Shown one piece after another: positions 13,301 through 28,300 of a DNA stretch of 64,000 nt. Each line of letters starts with the position of its first letter. The stretch's first letter is position 1. The DNA comes from Meandrina meandrites (Eukaryota > Cnidaria > Anthozoa > Scleractinia > Meandrinidae). The stretch covers positions 23,963,493-24,027,492 of the forward strand of contig OY855908.1 in the NCBI GenBank assembly GCA_963693305.1, read 5' to 3'. A program made the position numbers and the translations under genes. The notes beneath the pieces are model-generated. The model made no database searches, was not told where the DNA came from, and saw only the letters and a program-made list of their open reading frames with translations.

Positions 13301-16300
13301 GCCCACTTGTAGACAGCTCCATGCTTCCTGTGACTACTATGATGCCAGCTCCTCTCACACCTAGCACACCTGCAAGGTCGATCACTCCAGTAACACCTGG
13401 TACCCCTGGCCCTTTGACGCCAACCACGCCTACCACACCAACATTTCCACAAGTGTTAACTCACTCACAAATTGGGCCTGTCATTGCAGGAACTTTGGGA
13501 AGCCATCCCTCTGCAGGTAAAACTGTGAGTTCCAAAGGTAAGAAAAGTAAAGAAGAGAAGGAGCGAGAGAAAGAAATGAGAAAACAGAGGCTTCGGATTC
13601 AGCAAGAACAAGAGCGTCAATGGAAAATCCTCCAGCAAAGAAGGGCTTTAGAACAACAGCGTCAACAACAGCAACAGCAACAAGAAAATGTACTACTTAG
13701 ACAAGAGCTAAAAAAACAACAGCAAGCTAAAGGAACTAAGCTACCAGATGAGCAAAAGAAAAAGCGCTTATCCAAAGGTGGCAGACGAACTTCTCTACAA
13801 GCATCAAAAGACCAAGGGCGTACTGCTGAAAAAGCAGGAGCTGGTTCCCTTAGAGATGACTCGCATGGCTCACCTCAGTTTTCAAATAGTGCGACCTCTC
13901 TTGAAGGTGCTGAAAATAGCGTTGAAGATCAATTGCTTCCTGTTGTAAGTTCATTTTCTGCAGCACCCAGAGCAAATGCAAATGCTCTTGCATCTAACAG
14001 TCATTATCAGAATGAATCCTCGCTTGAATTTTTAGCTCATTATGATGGAAAAGGGAGTGGAATGTTAGAGGAAAGACATAGTGATCCAAGTGTAATTAGT
14101 TCCAGTCATGAAATTCCTGATTCAAACCAAGATGAATTCCATTCTGTGCAGACAGACACTAGCCATCAATTTCAGAGGGCTACTGTTTGGCAGAAAAAGC
14201 CTGTGGAAGAGGCAGTGCACCATACAGATGGGCCTCTCTGGGAACAGGCGCAGGGCAGCAATCAACTTGAACAAGAGAAGCAACCTGACGGCTCATTAAG
14301 TTTAGGCCCACTCTCGCAGCCACATACAGCTGAAAGGCACAATTTGTGGACCTGTGAAGAGCTGCAAGCTGAACCCATTCAAGATCATACAGGTAGTGAT
14401 AATGTACACAGCAGGGGCCCCCCATTACTTGAGCAACATACGAGACCTTCTCAAGAAGCCCTTCACGAAGAAGAGAAGTCTCATAGTAACTTGAGTTCTC
14501 ATGAGCAGATGGTGTTTCATGGTAATAGGCAGCAGTCATGGGTGCCAAGGTCTCATCATCACCCTCCTGGAATGCCTTCATCACAGTCGCCAATACAAGG
14601 CCAGCAGCTTAGTGCAGAAGGGGGGAAGATGGTACAGCAACCTCCTGTACCTGAATCTATGCAAGGTGTTCCTTTTTCAGCACAACAGGAAGTGCCAATT
14701 AATACGTCAGAGCAGCATCAACAGCAAGCTGTGGAATTGCAACAGCCTGCCCCGCAAATTCCAGTTATGCATTGGCAAGAGGAGCTGTCTCAGGTTCGAG
14801 CACAAGTGGCAGCTGCTCATGACCTTCATCCACCTCAATCAGTTCCTAATCCTTCAGTACCTCCTCCGCCTCCTCCTCCACCACCACCTCCTTTGCCATC
14901 AACCCAACATCAGCACACTGGTCCACCACAGCCATACGAATTGACTACTGGATGGCCCCAGCAAAACCAGTTACCACCACAGGTACAGCCACAGCCAATG
15001 GTCTCATACCCTCAACCACCTCAGCCCCATCCAGCTACACAGCTGCATGGTCCTTTAAATTCACAAGCTGCCATGCCCCAGACACCATTTCAGCCACTGC
15101 AACAACTTCCAGTTCAGATGCCACCAAATCAACATCCCAACCCAGCCATGTCGAGCCAGCCACAGGAGAGTCAACTGCAGCAGCCACAACAGCAGCAACA
15201 AGATGTGGCTCAGCGACAGCAGAGGGAGCAACTCATGAGAGCTCAACAGCAGCAGTTTCTCCAGATCCAGATGCTTCAGCATCAACAAGTGTTGCAACAA
15301 CAACAGCAACAACAGCAGCAGCAGCAACAACAACAGCAACAGCAACAGAATGCTGCCATTCAACCAGGATTTGCTAGGGCACGATTTAATCAGGTCATGA
15401 ACACAAAAGATTTGCCTGAGATTGATACAGAAGAGGAGCATCAAGAAAGGCTTCGGTTCCTTTATCGCCAGCGCCAGGCCCAAAAACAGCAGCAGATGCA
15501 GGTGCAAGCTCAATTGATGCAACAAGCTTGGTTCCAACAGCAACTTGCTAATGGGGGTGGCCAAGGCGTGGTTCCACCAGGTATACTACCAGTGGATGCT
15601 TCCAACCCTCAGATGTTACAACAGTTTGCCCAGCAGATTCGTCCACACATGCCGGACTTGACACAGCAGCAACTGCTTGCAGAGTACCAGAGAAGAATGC
15701 AGCAGCGTCAGGACTTAGGCCAGCAGACAGTCCACTACGACAAAGTTCTTCAGGAATTCCAGCAACAGCAAGGAATTCCAGGTGGTAGTTCTCATCCTGG
15801 AGGCCCGTTCGTTGAAGTTCCTCAGCAGAGGTTTGCCCTAAGGCAGCCAACTCCAGTAGTTCAACCTGGCTTGAAGCCTATAATGCCCTATGGACTTGAT
15901 GGACAGTTTGTGGGTCAACAGCAGCAACTATATAAGATGCAGCTGCAACAACAGATGATCATGCAGCAGCAGAAAAAGGATCCATCCCAAAAGAACACCC
16001 CTCGGGCAAGTCCTGCGACAGGAAAGGTTGACATGGTAAAATGTAATAGTGAAGGCAGTGGCGATGAGGTAGAAAGGTCTGCTACCCCAGCTCAGAGTAA
16101 TGGCATACATGTCTCTGGAGGCAACACAAATGCGCTTGCAGAAGATTTGCCTAAGAAATTCCAAGGATCTGGAATTGACAACCAGCATGATGACTTAATG
16201 GGTAGTAGTACCAATGAGTTGGTCAATGAAAGTATGGAAACAACTGAAAAGATTTCTTCTGTCCCTTTGAAAGATCAGAAACACGAGAAAGAAACTCACT

Positions 16301-19300
16301 GCAAGAAGGACCATATGAGTGGTGAATTAAATGCTGGACAAGAGAGTGCCGAGGTTGCTGCTGAGACTAACACAGTTGCCAGTGAAGACGGGAAAGCCAC
16401 CACAAGTGCTGAAGATCTTGCAGCGTTTGGACAAGCTAATGAAGAATCATGCCAAATAACTAAGTCCGAATTTGAGAAGGAAGGTTGTGACTCTGTCTCA
16501 GATAATGTCAAAGCCATTGTGCAACCGCAGGTTGTACAAAAAGTGGCAGGTGATGACAAGACCATTGAAGAAGTAGAGACTATTGAAAAGGAGCTTTCTA
16601 CAACCAGTCGTAATGATGAAAGTCTTCCAAGAGAAATTTCTTCAGATGCTGTAAACGACAGTGAGTGTAAAGGCGGGGAGGGCTGTCCTGTGGAGGGAGA
16701 CCCAGTGTTCCCTGAACAACAGGGACCAAAAGCAGACACCATACAAATTCATGGCAGTACCAAAACGGAGGGAAGTGAAAGTAAGAGAGAATCGCATCTT
16801 CAAGAGGCAAAACTTCCATCTAAACCTGACACCTTTCCTGAAGTCAGCCAGGCCCCTGCTCAGCCACATCACATACCCAGCCAAGCACCTCCAGTTCCTC
16901 CTCCTCAGCCTCAACATTTCCTAATACAACAACAGTTTATGGGATTACAGCAGCAGTTCCTGCAAATGCAGCAGCAGAGACAAGTTCTTGTTCAGCAGTA
17001 CCAACAGCTGCAGCAGCAACTGCACCAGGCTGGAGGACAGGACCCAGTGCTTGCAGGTCAAGTCATGGCTGTCCAATCTCAAGGACAGGTTCTCCAACAG
17101 CAAATGTTGCAAGCCTGGCAGCAAATGCAACTTATCCAGCAACAGTTGCAGCTTGCAGGTGCACCACAACAACAGCCGATTGCTATCCAGCAGCAACAAC
17201 AGTCGCAGCTAGGTCCACAATGGCCTGCACAAGGGCATCCAATGGGGGCACAACCGGGTGCGTTCCCCATAAGACCTGGAGTTGTAGGGTTACAGCATCC
17301 TTTGCAGCCTGGCTTGCCAGTAGCAGACAAGGTAAGAAGCGTCTGATTTTTTCTTCCAAAACTATCAAAGCTATTCCTGCCTTGGTTTTAATGCCGTCCT
17401 ACTTATCTATTTTTGTCCCTTTATTTTTAAATGCATCGCTTCCAATTGCTTGTTTATTGGCTGATATGGTGATGTTCTTTCCTATCAGGAGCCCAAACAA
17501 GGCAGATCAAGATCCAAGAGCAGAGACACACCACAACCATCTCCTCTTGGACAGCAAAGCCCTGGAATCGATTGGCAGCCACCTAAAGGGAAGCAGTCAA
17601 AACCACGGCAGAGAAAAACCAAGAAGACTGAAGCGAAAGCCAAAGATTCGGAACTTGAGCTTCAACAGCAGATGCTTCAACAACAGATATATCAGCAGAT
17701 GGAGCAGAGGCATCGCCTGATGCAGCAGAAGCAAGGTCTTTTCGTTGAACAGGGTCAACAGCCAGGTCCACAGCCTCCAATGCCGCTACAGCAACCAGGT
17801 CAACAACAACCAGTGTCATTACAACAACATATGGTTGACAACCCTGCATTGCTAGCGCAGCAACCCATTGAAGTGCCTCATCCAATGCGACCTTTGTCTC
17901 ACACTCCAGACCTTTCACAAGGGCTACCACCAAGACCTGATTCCCAAATGGGATTGCCACCTGGCGCACAAGGTTCTCAGATGTCTCTTCCTCCTACCAC
18001 TCAGATGCCTCCAGGATACCCTCAAACGTCTGACCAAGGTTCCTTTTCTCAAAGGTTCCCAACACCTGAGCATTATCTGCAACAGTTCAGCCAGCACCAG
18101 ACTCAGAGGAAACCACAGGTTCATTATGTTGCTGAAGCAAACAACCCTTTCAGTGATCAGTTCCAGGAGCTGCAAAGCAAAGGCAGAGGGAGGGGAGGAG
18201 CAAAGAAAAAGTCTGGTCCCAAGAAGCCAGGGAAACCACGCGGAAAGAAGGCAGCAGAGCAAGCAGCTCCACAGGTTGATCCTTTGCAACAGCAACAAAC
18301 TAATCCTACCTTACCTGAACAGAGTCCTCAGTGGCTTGTCCCTACCCCAACGCAGCTGGTACAGACTATAAAGCAGGAGAAGCCCGAATTAGATGAAACT
18401 AATATTGAAACACAACCAATTACAGGGCATACTGATCCTCGTGATTCTGTTCCAGAAGTAAACCTTGAAGGAAGCAAGGAGAAGGAGGAGGATGCTGCCC
18501 AGGAGGTCAAAATTAATAGTGGCTTAACTCCAGAACAGTGCTCTTCAGTAGCCACCAGGGACAACAGTACCGGCAATTTGTCATCCTCAGAGGAAGCAAT
18601 AAAGGACACCAACTTGTCTGATAAAGAGGCTACACCTGCAGAAGGTGATACGTCCCCTCCAGCAGAAAAGGATGCTAATGAGTCTGTTAACAAAGGTAAA
18701 AGGTCATGCAATGGCACTGGGCTTGAAGCACTGCAGAAACTCGAGTCAATGGTTGCAGACATGGCAAATGAAGAAGAGGCCTGCAAAGAGCTAGAGAAGC
18801 AAAGTGAACTGGAAAGGTGGCAACTGGATGACGATGAATATGACCCTGAAATGGAAAAGATGTATGAAAGAGATTTCATGGAAGAGACACAGTTTGAGCA
18901 GTGCTTACTCTCGCCTGCCAAGGCTGTGGGTAATGGATCTCAAGCTAATTCTGTGGCCTCTCTTGAGTGCCATGAAGAGAGTCTTATTTCACCACTGCTT
19001 GAGGAAACAGAAAGGCGAAAAGAACGTCAGAAGTTCTTTGCTGAAGCTTCATCCACTGATACAGTTTCGTTGGACAAGAACAGTGTGGATGTGGCTACAA
19101 ATGAGTCTGAGGGTAAACAACAGGACGAAGGAGTGACTTCATTGAATCGTTCCGATACAAGTGATTGTACCCCTTGTGATGTAGCATATCCAAGTGGTGA
19201 CAAGAAGGTTTGCCAAGTTATCAGCATTGCTGAACCCGCAGCTGATCAAACAAAGTGTATTGAAGAACCTGCAAAGGAAACACTAACAGGCTGTGCAGAA

Positions 19301-22300
19301 GATCAGGGACAACAAATAGAACCCGAGAGAAGAGATGACGACCAGGCATCACAGGAAGAAACTAGTGCTCAAAATGTTCCCCAAGAACAAGACCAACGTC
19401 ACGATTCATTTGCCAGTCAAAGGCTTCAGACTGCTGTCAATGAGGCAACCCAGCCTGAATGCGAGTCTTCGGAAAATATCATCCCGGCAGCCACAACTAC
19501 AAATGTTGCGAGTGCAGTAAACGAGGTTGTAAGTATTGATGCTGTTAACGGTGGCATCTCGTTACCTCCAGTAGCTGAACAAAGACTTGAAAAAGCGAAT
19601 TTTGGAAGCACTGCCCCTAGTAATTTCAGTGAAGCCTTTCCACAACATGATGCTGGAAATATAGCTAGTTCTATTGCACCAGGAGCAGTGCATGAAACGG
19701 TCAGTCAGATCCACCAACCACTGGATCCTCATCAGAGTAACCATGAACCCATAGCACCAAACCCTGTTCGCCCTACTCAGCGTGAGAAACCTGCCAAAAC
19801 ACCAAAGGCATCAAGTCGATCCAAAAACCAACACACATCTGGGGAAGGATCTGTAAAGAAAAGGCCGTCTCCAAAAGAGGAAGACCCATTGAAGAAACAA
19901 ATTCAGGAGCTGCGGAGGCAAGAGTACGAGCGGAAGAAACGTGAATACGAGGAACAGCAGAAGAAGAAACGCGAACTTCAAAAGGAACTTCGCATCCAGA
20001 AGCAGATGATCAGAGAGCAGAGGAAACGGCAAAAGATATACATGAACGCGAACAACCGTAAGCAGAAAGCAGAGGTAGAGGGTAGTACAGCTTCCGTGAA
20101 GCTTTCTACTCCTAACAACACACACAGGGACCTCAAGCCTTCCACTCCTCTTTCCCTCTGTGAGCCCAAGTTGCTGCTGACTCATGCGTTGACACATCCG
20201 TATGGAAGCAGGCCTTTCAATGGTCAGTGTCTCTTGAAAGGGAACTTTGGAGCTGCCAAAGTCGATGGCATGGTGGATTATTACTCACAGTTCCCAACAC
20301 CCGATATGGATATTGTGGTAGGACATCCACCTACCCCACCCTCGTCTCTGCCACCCTCACCAGGGGTACACCAACAGCGGAATGATTCTAATGGGAAACC
20401 TCTCGTCAATGGTGACATTTCACCCGAGGAGCATGAGCGTGCTGAACTACTTGTTATGAGTAAACCGCGTTCACACAGCCAGGACAGTGAACATCCTGCA
20501 AAACGAGCTCGGTACATAGGCGCTGTGGAGTCCAACAGAAGCGGCGTAAGTGTTCCGCCGTCGATGCCCACTCCACCGTTATCTGATTCAGCAGCGACTG
20601 TGAACGATCGATTAGTTGAAATTATCTCCTCTGGAAAACAACTCTCCAACACACACATAGAATCTAATGGTAAAGAGTCTAACAGTAGTTCTTCGTCTAC
20701 CTCACCTGAAACAGTTCAGTACATAGCATCGTCATCTCCAGAATCGGACGCTGTCAACAGGGTGCAAACTCCAAAATTTTCGGCGTTGTTACACCGTGAA
20801 AGCACAGACTCACCAACATTTCCAGCAGTGACAATCAAACGCGAGCAAGTGGAACACTTCCTTGACAACGGAATTCCTCGATCTTGTAGCCAATCCTGTA
20901 GCAATGTTTCAGATACTAGTTACTCGCAAACTACTTGCAAATTGGAGGCACATCAAGCGTCTAGAATAGAGAACGATTCAGACGATTTGGATAGCATTAA
21001 CGTTACACTGACTTTATCTCCTACATCTGAGCAAAGAGTCACAGACACTGTAGCATCAGTAGCAGACTTGATAGGCTGTTCTCCTCCCAGGCGCTCTGAC
21101 ATTGTTATTGAGCCCGCTGGGAAAGGACTGGGTTCAAAAGGTTACATGGCTCCCCACTCGCTAACGGCAACAAGCGGAGATAGTCTCAGTAGTTCAGTGG
21201 CTCCTAGGCCTCATACTTCATCGGATATATACCAGAAAAAACCCTTTCCGTGTTCACAGTTAAGTTTATCCCCAAGCGAGGAAACGTCTTCACGGAAAAA
21301 GCCGGAAGGCCCATACTGCAGGCACTGTGACGTTTTAATAATAGGAATTGGGGTGAAGCGAAAACCAGACGAAGAAGAAACAGTAAAGATACCTGTGACA
21401 GCTGATTCAAATCGAACCGAGTCTGATGCTGCGGACTATAAAATCTACGGAGTTAACGTCGAGGCTGGAGACTGTACAGGGGATATATTTTGTTCGGAAG
21501 CTTGCTTGAAACAATATTTCGCGCATTTCGGATCCGAGTGTTCATCGCCCAGACAGGAATGTAAATCAGAGCCAACTGCTGAACAGCCTCGTTTAGATGC
21601 GAGCGTAACTGTGACGTCAGTCGGTCAAACGAGCGTTGGAGCGGGGAATGTGACCACAGTGAGTGCAGTTGATACTCGGGGAGGTCTTATCGCTGATGGC
21701 TTATCGCCGACATCTTTACGGAAAATACGAAGTCCCAGCTGGAAGGAAGAAGACGACGACGATGAAGAGGTTAGTGTTGTGTAAAGAAGCACTGGGTCAC
21801 AGGCAAATGGCAGTTTGTTATTTTCTCATTTAGCGCTCGTTGTATTTTCGATCGCGTAGGGAGGGTGTAGTGGGTGGGGTTTGTTAGTAGGGTGGGGACC
21901 CAATCTCTTTTCAGTGTCCTATTCATACGGTGTCGTGTGTGTTTTTCACAAGGTCATTTTAGGACGGTTAAAAAAATAATACCATCTGCAAAGACCATCT
22001 TGCAAGTTACTTATTTGAAGCTTTCAAAATGTTCTTTAGGCTCGACTTCTGCGCTCTCTCGAGTCCGGTCTTTGTTCCTGTCTTTTCAGGGAGGAGCGCG
22101 GGCTTATTGAATATTCCCCGAACAGCGGCTGATAATCAAGCCTAGATGTTCTTCGGATTGTCATTAACTTGTGTTTCAAATATAAAATATGTTGGGACGG
22201 CAATCTGGTCGACAAGCAACCTAATTCGAACGGCTACATAGCTGCAGATACTCGCTTGAGTTATCTATACACGCCATAGAACTTCATGTCTGACGATTAG

Positions 22301-25300
22301 TTGGGTTAGAACGGACCCACTTGTTCTTTACCACAAGAACGCATGCTCGCTTTGTTGGTAATGTGGAACATGTCTTTGCAGACAAAGAATTGCAAACGCC
22401 AGCGTCAATTGCGATGGAAGAGATGGCAACAGAGTGAAGAAGCGAAAGGTGACATTAAACAACGGGTTGAGCTATCACCAGAGGAGATCGCCGAGGTATG
22501 TGCAGCTGTTACCGGAGCTCAAATTGTGCTTGAGGGCCCCGCACCTAATCTGAATCTCTTTCTATTTTCAGCTTCTGGAGAAACACAACGGAGTACTGAA
22601 GTCACCTTGTCACGTGGCGGACGACAAGAGGTTATGTACCTTGTGTGCTGAGACAGGAGATGGAGATAACAACGCTTCAGCACGGTACGAAAAATACCAT
22701 ATAAAAAAATTAAATGTAACCGAGGGAATGCTGTGCTAATAATAGGGGACACCTTTAAAGTAGCGTTGTAATAGTAAAAAGCTAAGAAAAGTAAAAGCTG
22801 GGCGGTTCACGAAAGTCATTAAAATACTTGATTGTTACATGACTAATCACAGAGAAGAACTTATTATAACTCTTTTAAATGATTGAAGAACGAACTGTTG
22901 CATAACTGGCAGCCTCAGCATCCTTCAGCTAGTGAGACTTTCAGCTGTCCGACCTTTATTTACTGGAGAGTTTTTCAAAAATACTAAATTTTGTTACTAC
23001 TGTTGTTTGCCCTACTTAGCCTTCAACAAAACCGCTTGCTTAGTTTGCCATGCAGTCTGAAGTTTTGAACAAACGAGATCTTAGGGCGACCAAGTTTCGT
23101 ATTCACTCGTAGGGAGTGCACGTCTTGTGGATTGACCTAAGTTGGTAGACAATACAATAAAGCAAACAAATACCTTATCACTGTTGTTTTTTTAACGCAT
23201 TCTTTTTCAGGCTGCTAAACCTGGATGTGGATGTGTGGGTTCATCTCAACTGCGCACTCTGGTCATTGGAAGTTTACGAAACGTTAAACGGGGCGTTAAT
23301 GAACGTGGATGTGGCGGTAAAACGAGGAACCGTTACGGTAAGTCGATACAGTTTTTCTGTCAACCTAAACTAAAAAAAAATCAAAGTGAAAAGAATTGTA
23401 AAATCTTTGAATATCGAGCCTAGATATTTAAGTTTGTCATTTTCAATCTGCCTCAGTCTTTTCCAATATGAGCCAGCTCATTACCACCTTTGTGGTGCTT
23501 TTCGCATTGGATTTTGATCTTTGGTTCAATTTGAAGGGAATTTTGTAAGATGGAAAAAGAGTTAACGTAGCAGGACTTAACCTCTTGGAGAGAAAATTGT
23601 AAAGAGCTTTTCGCTTCTTCGGTTTCTCCGTGAGAAGTACAGCCCTCTGAACGGTTGTACATAGTTTCTTCTTATCGAGTTGGAAATTAAGGTACCTATC
23701 TTCCCTGGTTGAGGGAACCATGATTCACTGTTAGGTATTTATACCAATTTGTTTGTCTTTCACTACAGAACTGTGTTGTGTGCTCCAAGAGAGGCGCTAC
23801 CGTGACGTGTAGCCAGAAGATTGGCCTATCTAAGATCGGCTGTCCCAATAATTTCCACTTCAGCTGCGCCATCACTTACGGATGTGTGTTCCTAAAGGAC
23901 AAGGTAAGCTTGAAAGAGTTCAACTGGGTTTTCTGATACTTCGTTTAACTTTTTGCTACCGTCTCCAAGAAGAACATTAAGGTTTCGAATCATAGTTGTA
24001 CTGTCAAGATTTGATAAATAGGCTCCCACAAATTGTAGCGTGTAATAAGACGAAAGCCAAGTTCTGAACCCAAAATGTGATGAACACTGGATGACACTCT
24101 CAACTCTGGCTTGAATTTGACGATGTCTTAACCGTTTTTTATTTGTTTATTCTCAGACGGTGCTTTGTCGTGAACACAGGCCTGAGACCCCTGTGCTGGG
24201 AGATCTTGTGCTGTCATCTTACGCTGTATATAGGAAAGTTTATGTCAACAGGGACGAGATTCAGCAGATTGCAAGGTGAGGGTGTCGTCAATGCTACTGC
24301 CTTTGTTAGCCTGCGTATTAGTTGATTCCTTTCCAAGCGCGCTGAGCGAACAATCGTTCTTTCGCACCGCGCACTTGAAAAGAAATGGGGAATTGCATTT
24401 ATTTTCCTTGAATTTGGGCCATTGCACGCTAGCAAAAAACGGACGAAGAAAAGTTCGTCGTTCATTGTCAATTAGGATTAAACTGCTTTGTCTTGAAAAT
24501 GGTCTAATCGTTCTGTTATGTTTCTGTGCGAAAGCTTTCGGAAAGTACTCGTACGTTGTTTCGATTGGTCAATAAACAGTCTGTAAGTGTCTAGATAACT
24601 TGCCTCCTTGTTGACTTGCTGTCACTTTTTTTCCCGCCAGTATGTTACGTCACAATCAGGAGACGAGTGACAAGCCTCAGACGTTACGAGTTGGCAGCTT
24701 GGTTGTGAGATCACTGGGACAGCTTTTGCCTCATCAGCTGCAGTCCTTCCACACCAGGGATGCCGTGTACCCGGTCAGTGCTTGTGTCTACGTTACTAGT
24801 ACCCTATTCCCCACAAAAGTACTTTAGTTGAAGTTTTAAAATGAGCCTTTGCTTTAAAAATTTCCTGTGCAACATTTGCTTTGTTTTTGTTTGACAGACA
24901 GCATAGGTTTAACCTGCAATGGTCACATCCACAGTCCTTTAGGTTGGCTGGTTGCTTAATGATTGCGCACATGGCAGCAGTTGTAGAAAACTGGATGCAA
25001 TATGTCCACCTAGAGACAGTACTGTCATAGACACTGTGTTAATCGCATAACACTTTTCTGTGCGTCACTCAGCGATGCAACAAGGTTTAGCATGGTCTCT
25101 TAATGGAATGTTAGTGTCTGCAAGGCGTTTGGGTTATGCGTACTCGTTGTAGATTCGTTTCATCGTAGCGTTTAAAAGTAACGCCCGGAGGTTTGTTCAC
25201 GATGCGAATCAATGCCGTGAATAGATTTCTACCAATCGATCGTTCAGTCCACTACAAGACTAAGTGGTTTGTTTGAATCTGTAAGCTTTGCGCACTTCTT

Positions 25301-28300
25301 CTAATACATGCTCTGTAATTGTTGTTCTTCCATTAGGTGGGCTTCAAGACGATACGTTTCTACTGGAGCATGCACACGGTGAATCGCCGCTGTAAATATT
25401 ACTGTGACGTTGAAGACGCTGAAGGAACTCCGAGCTTTACCATCAGAGTGGATGACGAAGGACATAAAGAACAACTTGTTTTCAGAGGAAAATCACCGAG
25501 AGGTAATACACTGGTGAACAAAAAAAAAAACACGCCGATGCGCTGCGCCCTGCGGACGGCGCGCGACTAGACGCGGCTTAAAGTCAACTCCCATTGTAAC
25601 GAACTCCATCGATACCAAAATTTGGTGTCTGTAATAGCGAAAGTTTGCTTCAGTAATAGGTCTGTAACTTTCTAAGTGAACGTGTTTAGAAAACTTGAAG
25701 CTTTACTTGAATATCTTTCCAACGTCATGCGTTATTTCGCTGTGAACGTTTTCTTGTCTGTAAGGTGCGGACATGTGGGTAGGTTTTTATTCGTGTTACG
25801 GTATTACCATGGCCCTGGTTTATCCTTTGCTGTGGACTGTTTTATCTCGCTTGCAAACGGGCTGTTTACCGAGGTAGATGAACAACTTTCGCCAAGAATC
25901 CTACGTAATGTAGTTTATGTTAACAAAGGAGATGCCGAGTCTGACGTTCTTGTATCTGTATTCAACTGGTTATTGTTCCAGTGATTTTCGAAAATTGACC
26001 TTTTTGGCGGTGCTTCTTCTCCAACAGATGCCTGGCAGCAGATTCTTGTTCCCATTTTGAAAATGAGAAAAGAGGCGGGTCTCGTCAACCTGTTCCCACA
26101 GTACATCACTGGAGAGGTAAGCGAGAAAACAACAGCAACAACAGACAATGTTATGTAACATGCTCACTCCTATCCTGATTGACGCAAAAGAAAAGTAGTT
26201 AACTTAGTTCTTTTTGTACTCGCAGTGCTGACTTGTTTTCCAACTTTTTTTCCAGGATTTGTTTGGTTTATCGGAGCAGTTTGTGCTGCGGATTATCGAG
26301 TCGGTAAGTGTCTCATTTGTCTGTATGTATGTTAGTTATATCGTACATTGTAAACCGCCGGTTCCGCAAGTTTATTTCCTGCTTTGAAAGGCTAGTAACT
26401 GGCTTGGCGGTATGGCGGATAGGAAGAAAAAGTGGAGTCGTCTTCACATCTTTATCTTTACCGCCTGTACCGTTAGGCTTAATTACAAAATTACTCGAGA
26501 GGCTCTTTGAGGTCATTCTATCTCTGGTGTTTGAGTCGGGGAGTTGTTAAAGTTGTGCAGAGTTTAAACCGCGTATTTTCATGCATTTGTTTTTAGATGC
26601 CTGGAGTGGACCAAATGCAGGGGTACAACATGCGTTACGGCCCTTCACCCATCATGGAGCTGCCGCTGGCTGTAAACCCCACGGGCAGCGCCAGATCGGA
26701 GCCGCTACTTAAGACGCATTTTAGGAGCGCAAGGTAATGTAGTCCATGAGCCAGACCCCAAAAATTGGGTGATCGGTATCATCCTGGGGGATTTAAGTTC
26801 TTTGTGTTTTTTGAGAAGTACTATTAATATAGAGTTAGAAAATGCCTGATAGCAAGCAATCTGAGGTAGTTTCTGTGAATTGTGAAGGTTTTTCTGCCCC
26901 CCCTCCCCCCCTCCCCACTCGTCTATATGATCTTATTTAAATTGGCTTACTCTATTGGAGACCAAACTGTTCGAATTAAACTGCGCAGAAACATAGGTTA
27001 TTTAGTGCATGGCTCTCAGGTCAATTCCTTGTTCCAAAAGATGTAATATAAATCACGTGGCAAGTCACGTGACAGCGTCGGGTTTGCGTTTTGTTCGGGA
27101 TGTACACCAAAATAGAGAAGTGAAATAGCGTCTGCATTGTATATCATACACATAATCACGTTTTCTTTGAGTTGATATTTTTTACTATTTAACAATTATT
27201 CGCCTCAGGCTCAGTGATTATTGTTGAATAATCCCCTCGACTTCGTCTCGGGGATTATTCAACAATAATCACTGAGCCTGAGGCGAATAATTGTTTTAGT
27301 ATAATTTTCACAGGTGAATATCAAAAACTGAAAAATAATAATAGAAAACACGAAAACAACAAACACAAGTGCTCGCTTGCATACGTGTAAACTAGTTTAA
27401 TTCTTCGATTGAAATCGTAATTTTCACTCAGGTTTTAGCAATAAAACGGAACAAAACAAACACTACGAAAAAGATACATCTGGTACCTTTGTTTAATCGT
27501 TGGTGACTTCTGAACAATTGTGTGAATCCTCTCGAAATTACTAGCTCCAGTGAGAAGAGAACTAAATAATGTTTTGCCAGTCGATCTGACTGAGTACACG
27601 GCCGCGTGCAATCTCCAAAACCACCATGTTTACGATCAATTCGAATGCCTTGAAAACCATCTCTTGAAAATATTTCCGGTCCAAAAGCCTTGGTAGTTAA
27701 TTTGAAAAATTCCCAATATTTTAAATATCCAGGACTTGGAGTGATTTCTTTTAAATGAGAGAAATTTTCATTCAGCAAATGCCGGGCCTTGAGATGCTAT
27801 ATTCACCGCCTAGCGCGGTGAATATAGCGTCATAGTGCGAGCTTCTCGACCAATCAGAATTGAATTCACCTGTGGAAATTATACTAATTATCAATATTGA
27901 TATTCTTGATATCCTTGCACTGGTTGATGCAGTGGGCTCGTGTGTATTTCCGGCTTCCCTTCCAGTTATTCCCACCATATAGAATTGAAGCTGTTTTTTA
28001 ATGAAGTGACTTATGTTCGTGGATGTTTGTAGTTATTACCTAGCGTTAGACGTAAGAATTACTACTAATTAGTCTCATTGCTAATTCGACTGTTAATTCT
28101 AATTTGTAACCAATGTAAGTTTAGACTAAAAATGTAAACTGGAACACTTCCGATCAGTCTGAGGAACTCACGCGCGTGGGACTTCGAGTTGATTTTCCTT
28201 CTCATTCGCTGGTACATTTTTAGCGTAGTTGTATGAAGCAAATCCCCTACATTTTTCCATGGTTTTCATGCTTATAGACCATATAAATACCATAAAATGC

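Noticed and set aside
13037..13306. Ala/Val-rich minus-strand open frame
   Set aside because: Another antisense reading of the Q tract, with no start context or homology.
15061..15564. 167-residue Leu-rich open frame on the minus strand
   Set aside because: It is the antisense of CAG/CAA glutamine repeats in the KMT2C-type exon; CTG repeats read as Leu.
18328..18921. 197-residue Ser/Cys-rich minus-strand open frame
   Set aside because: It lies wholly within a conserved sense exon and its composition mirrors Glu/Gln-rich sense codons.
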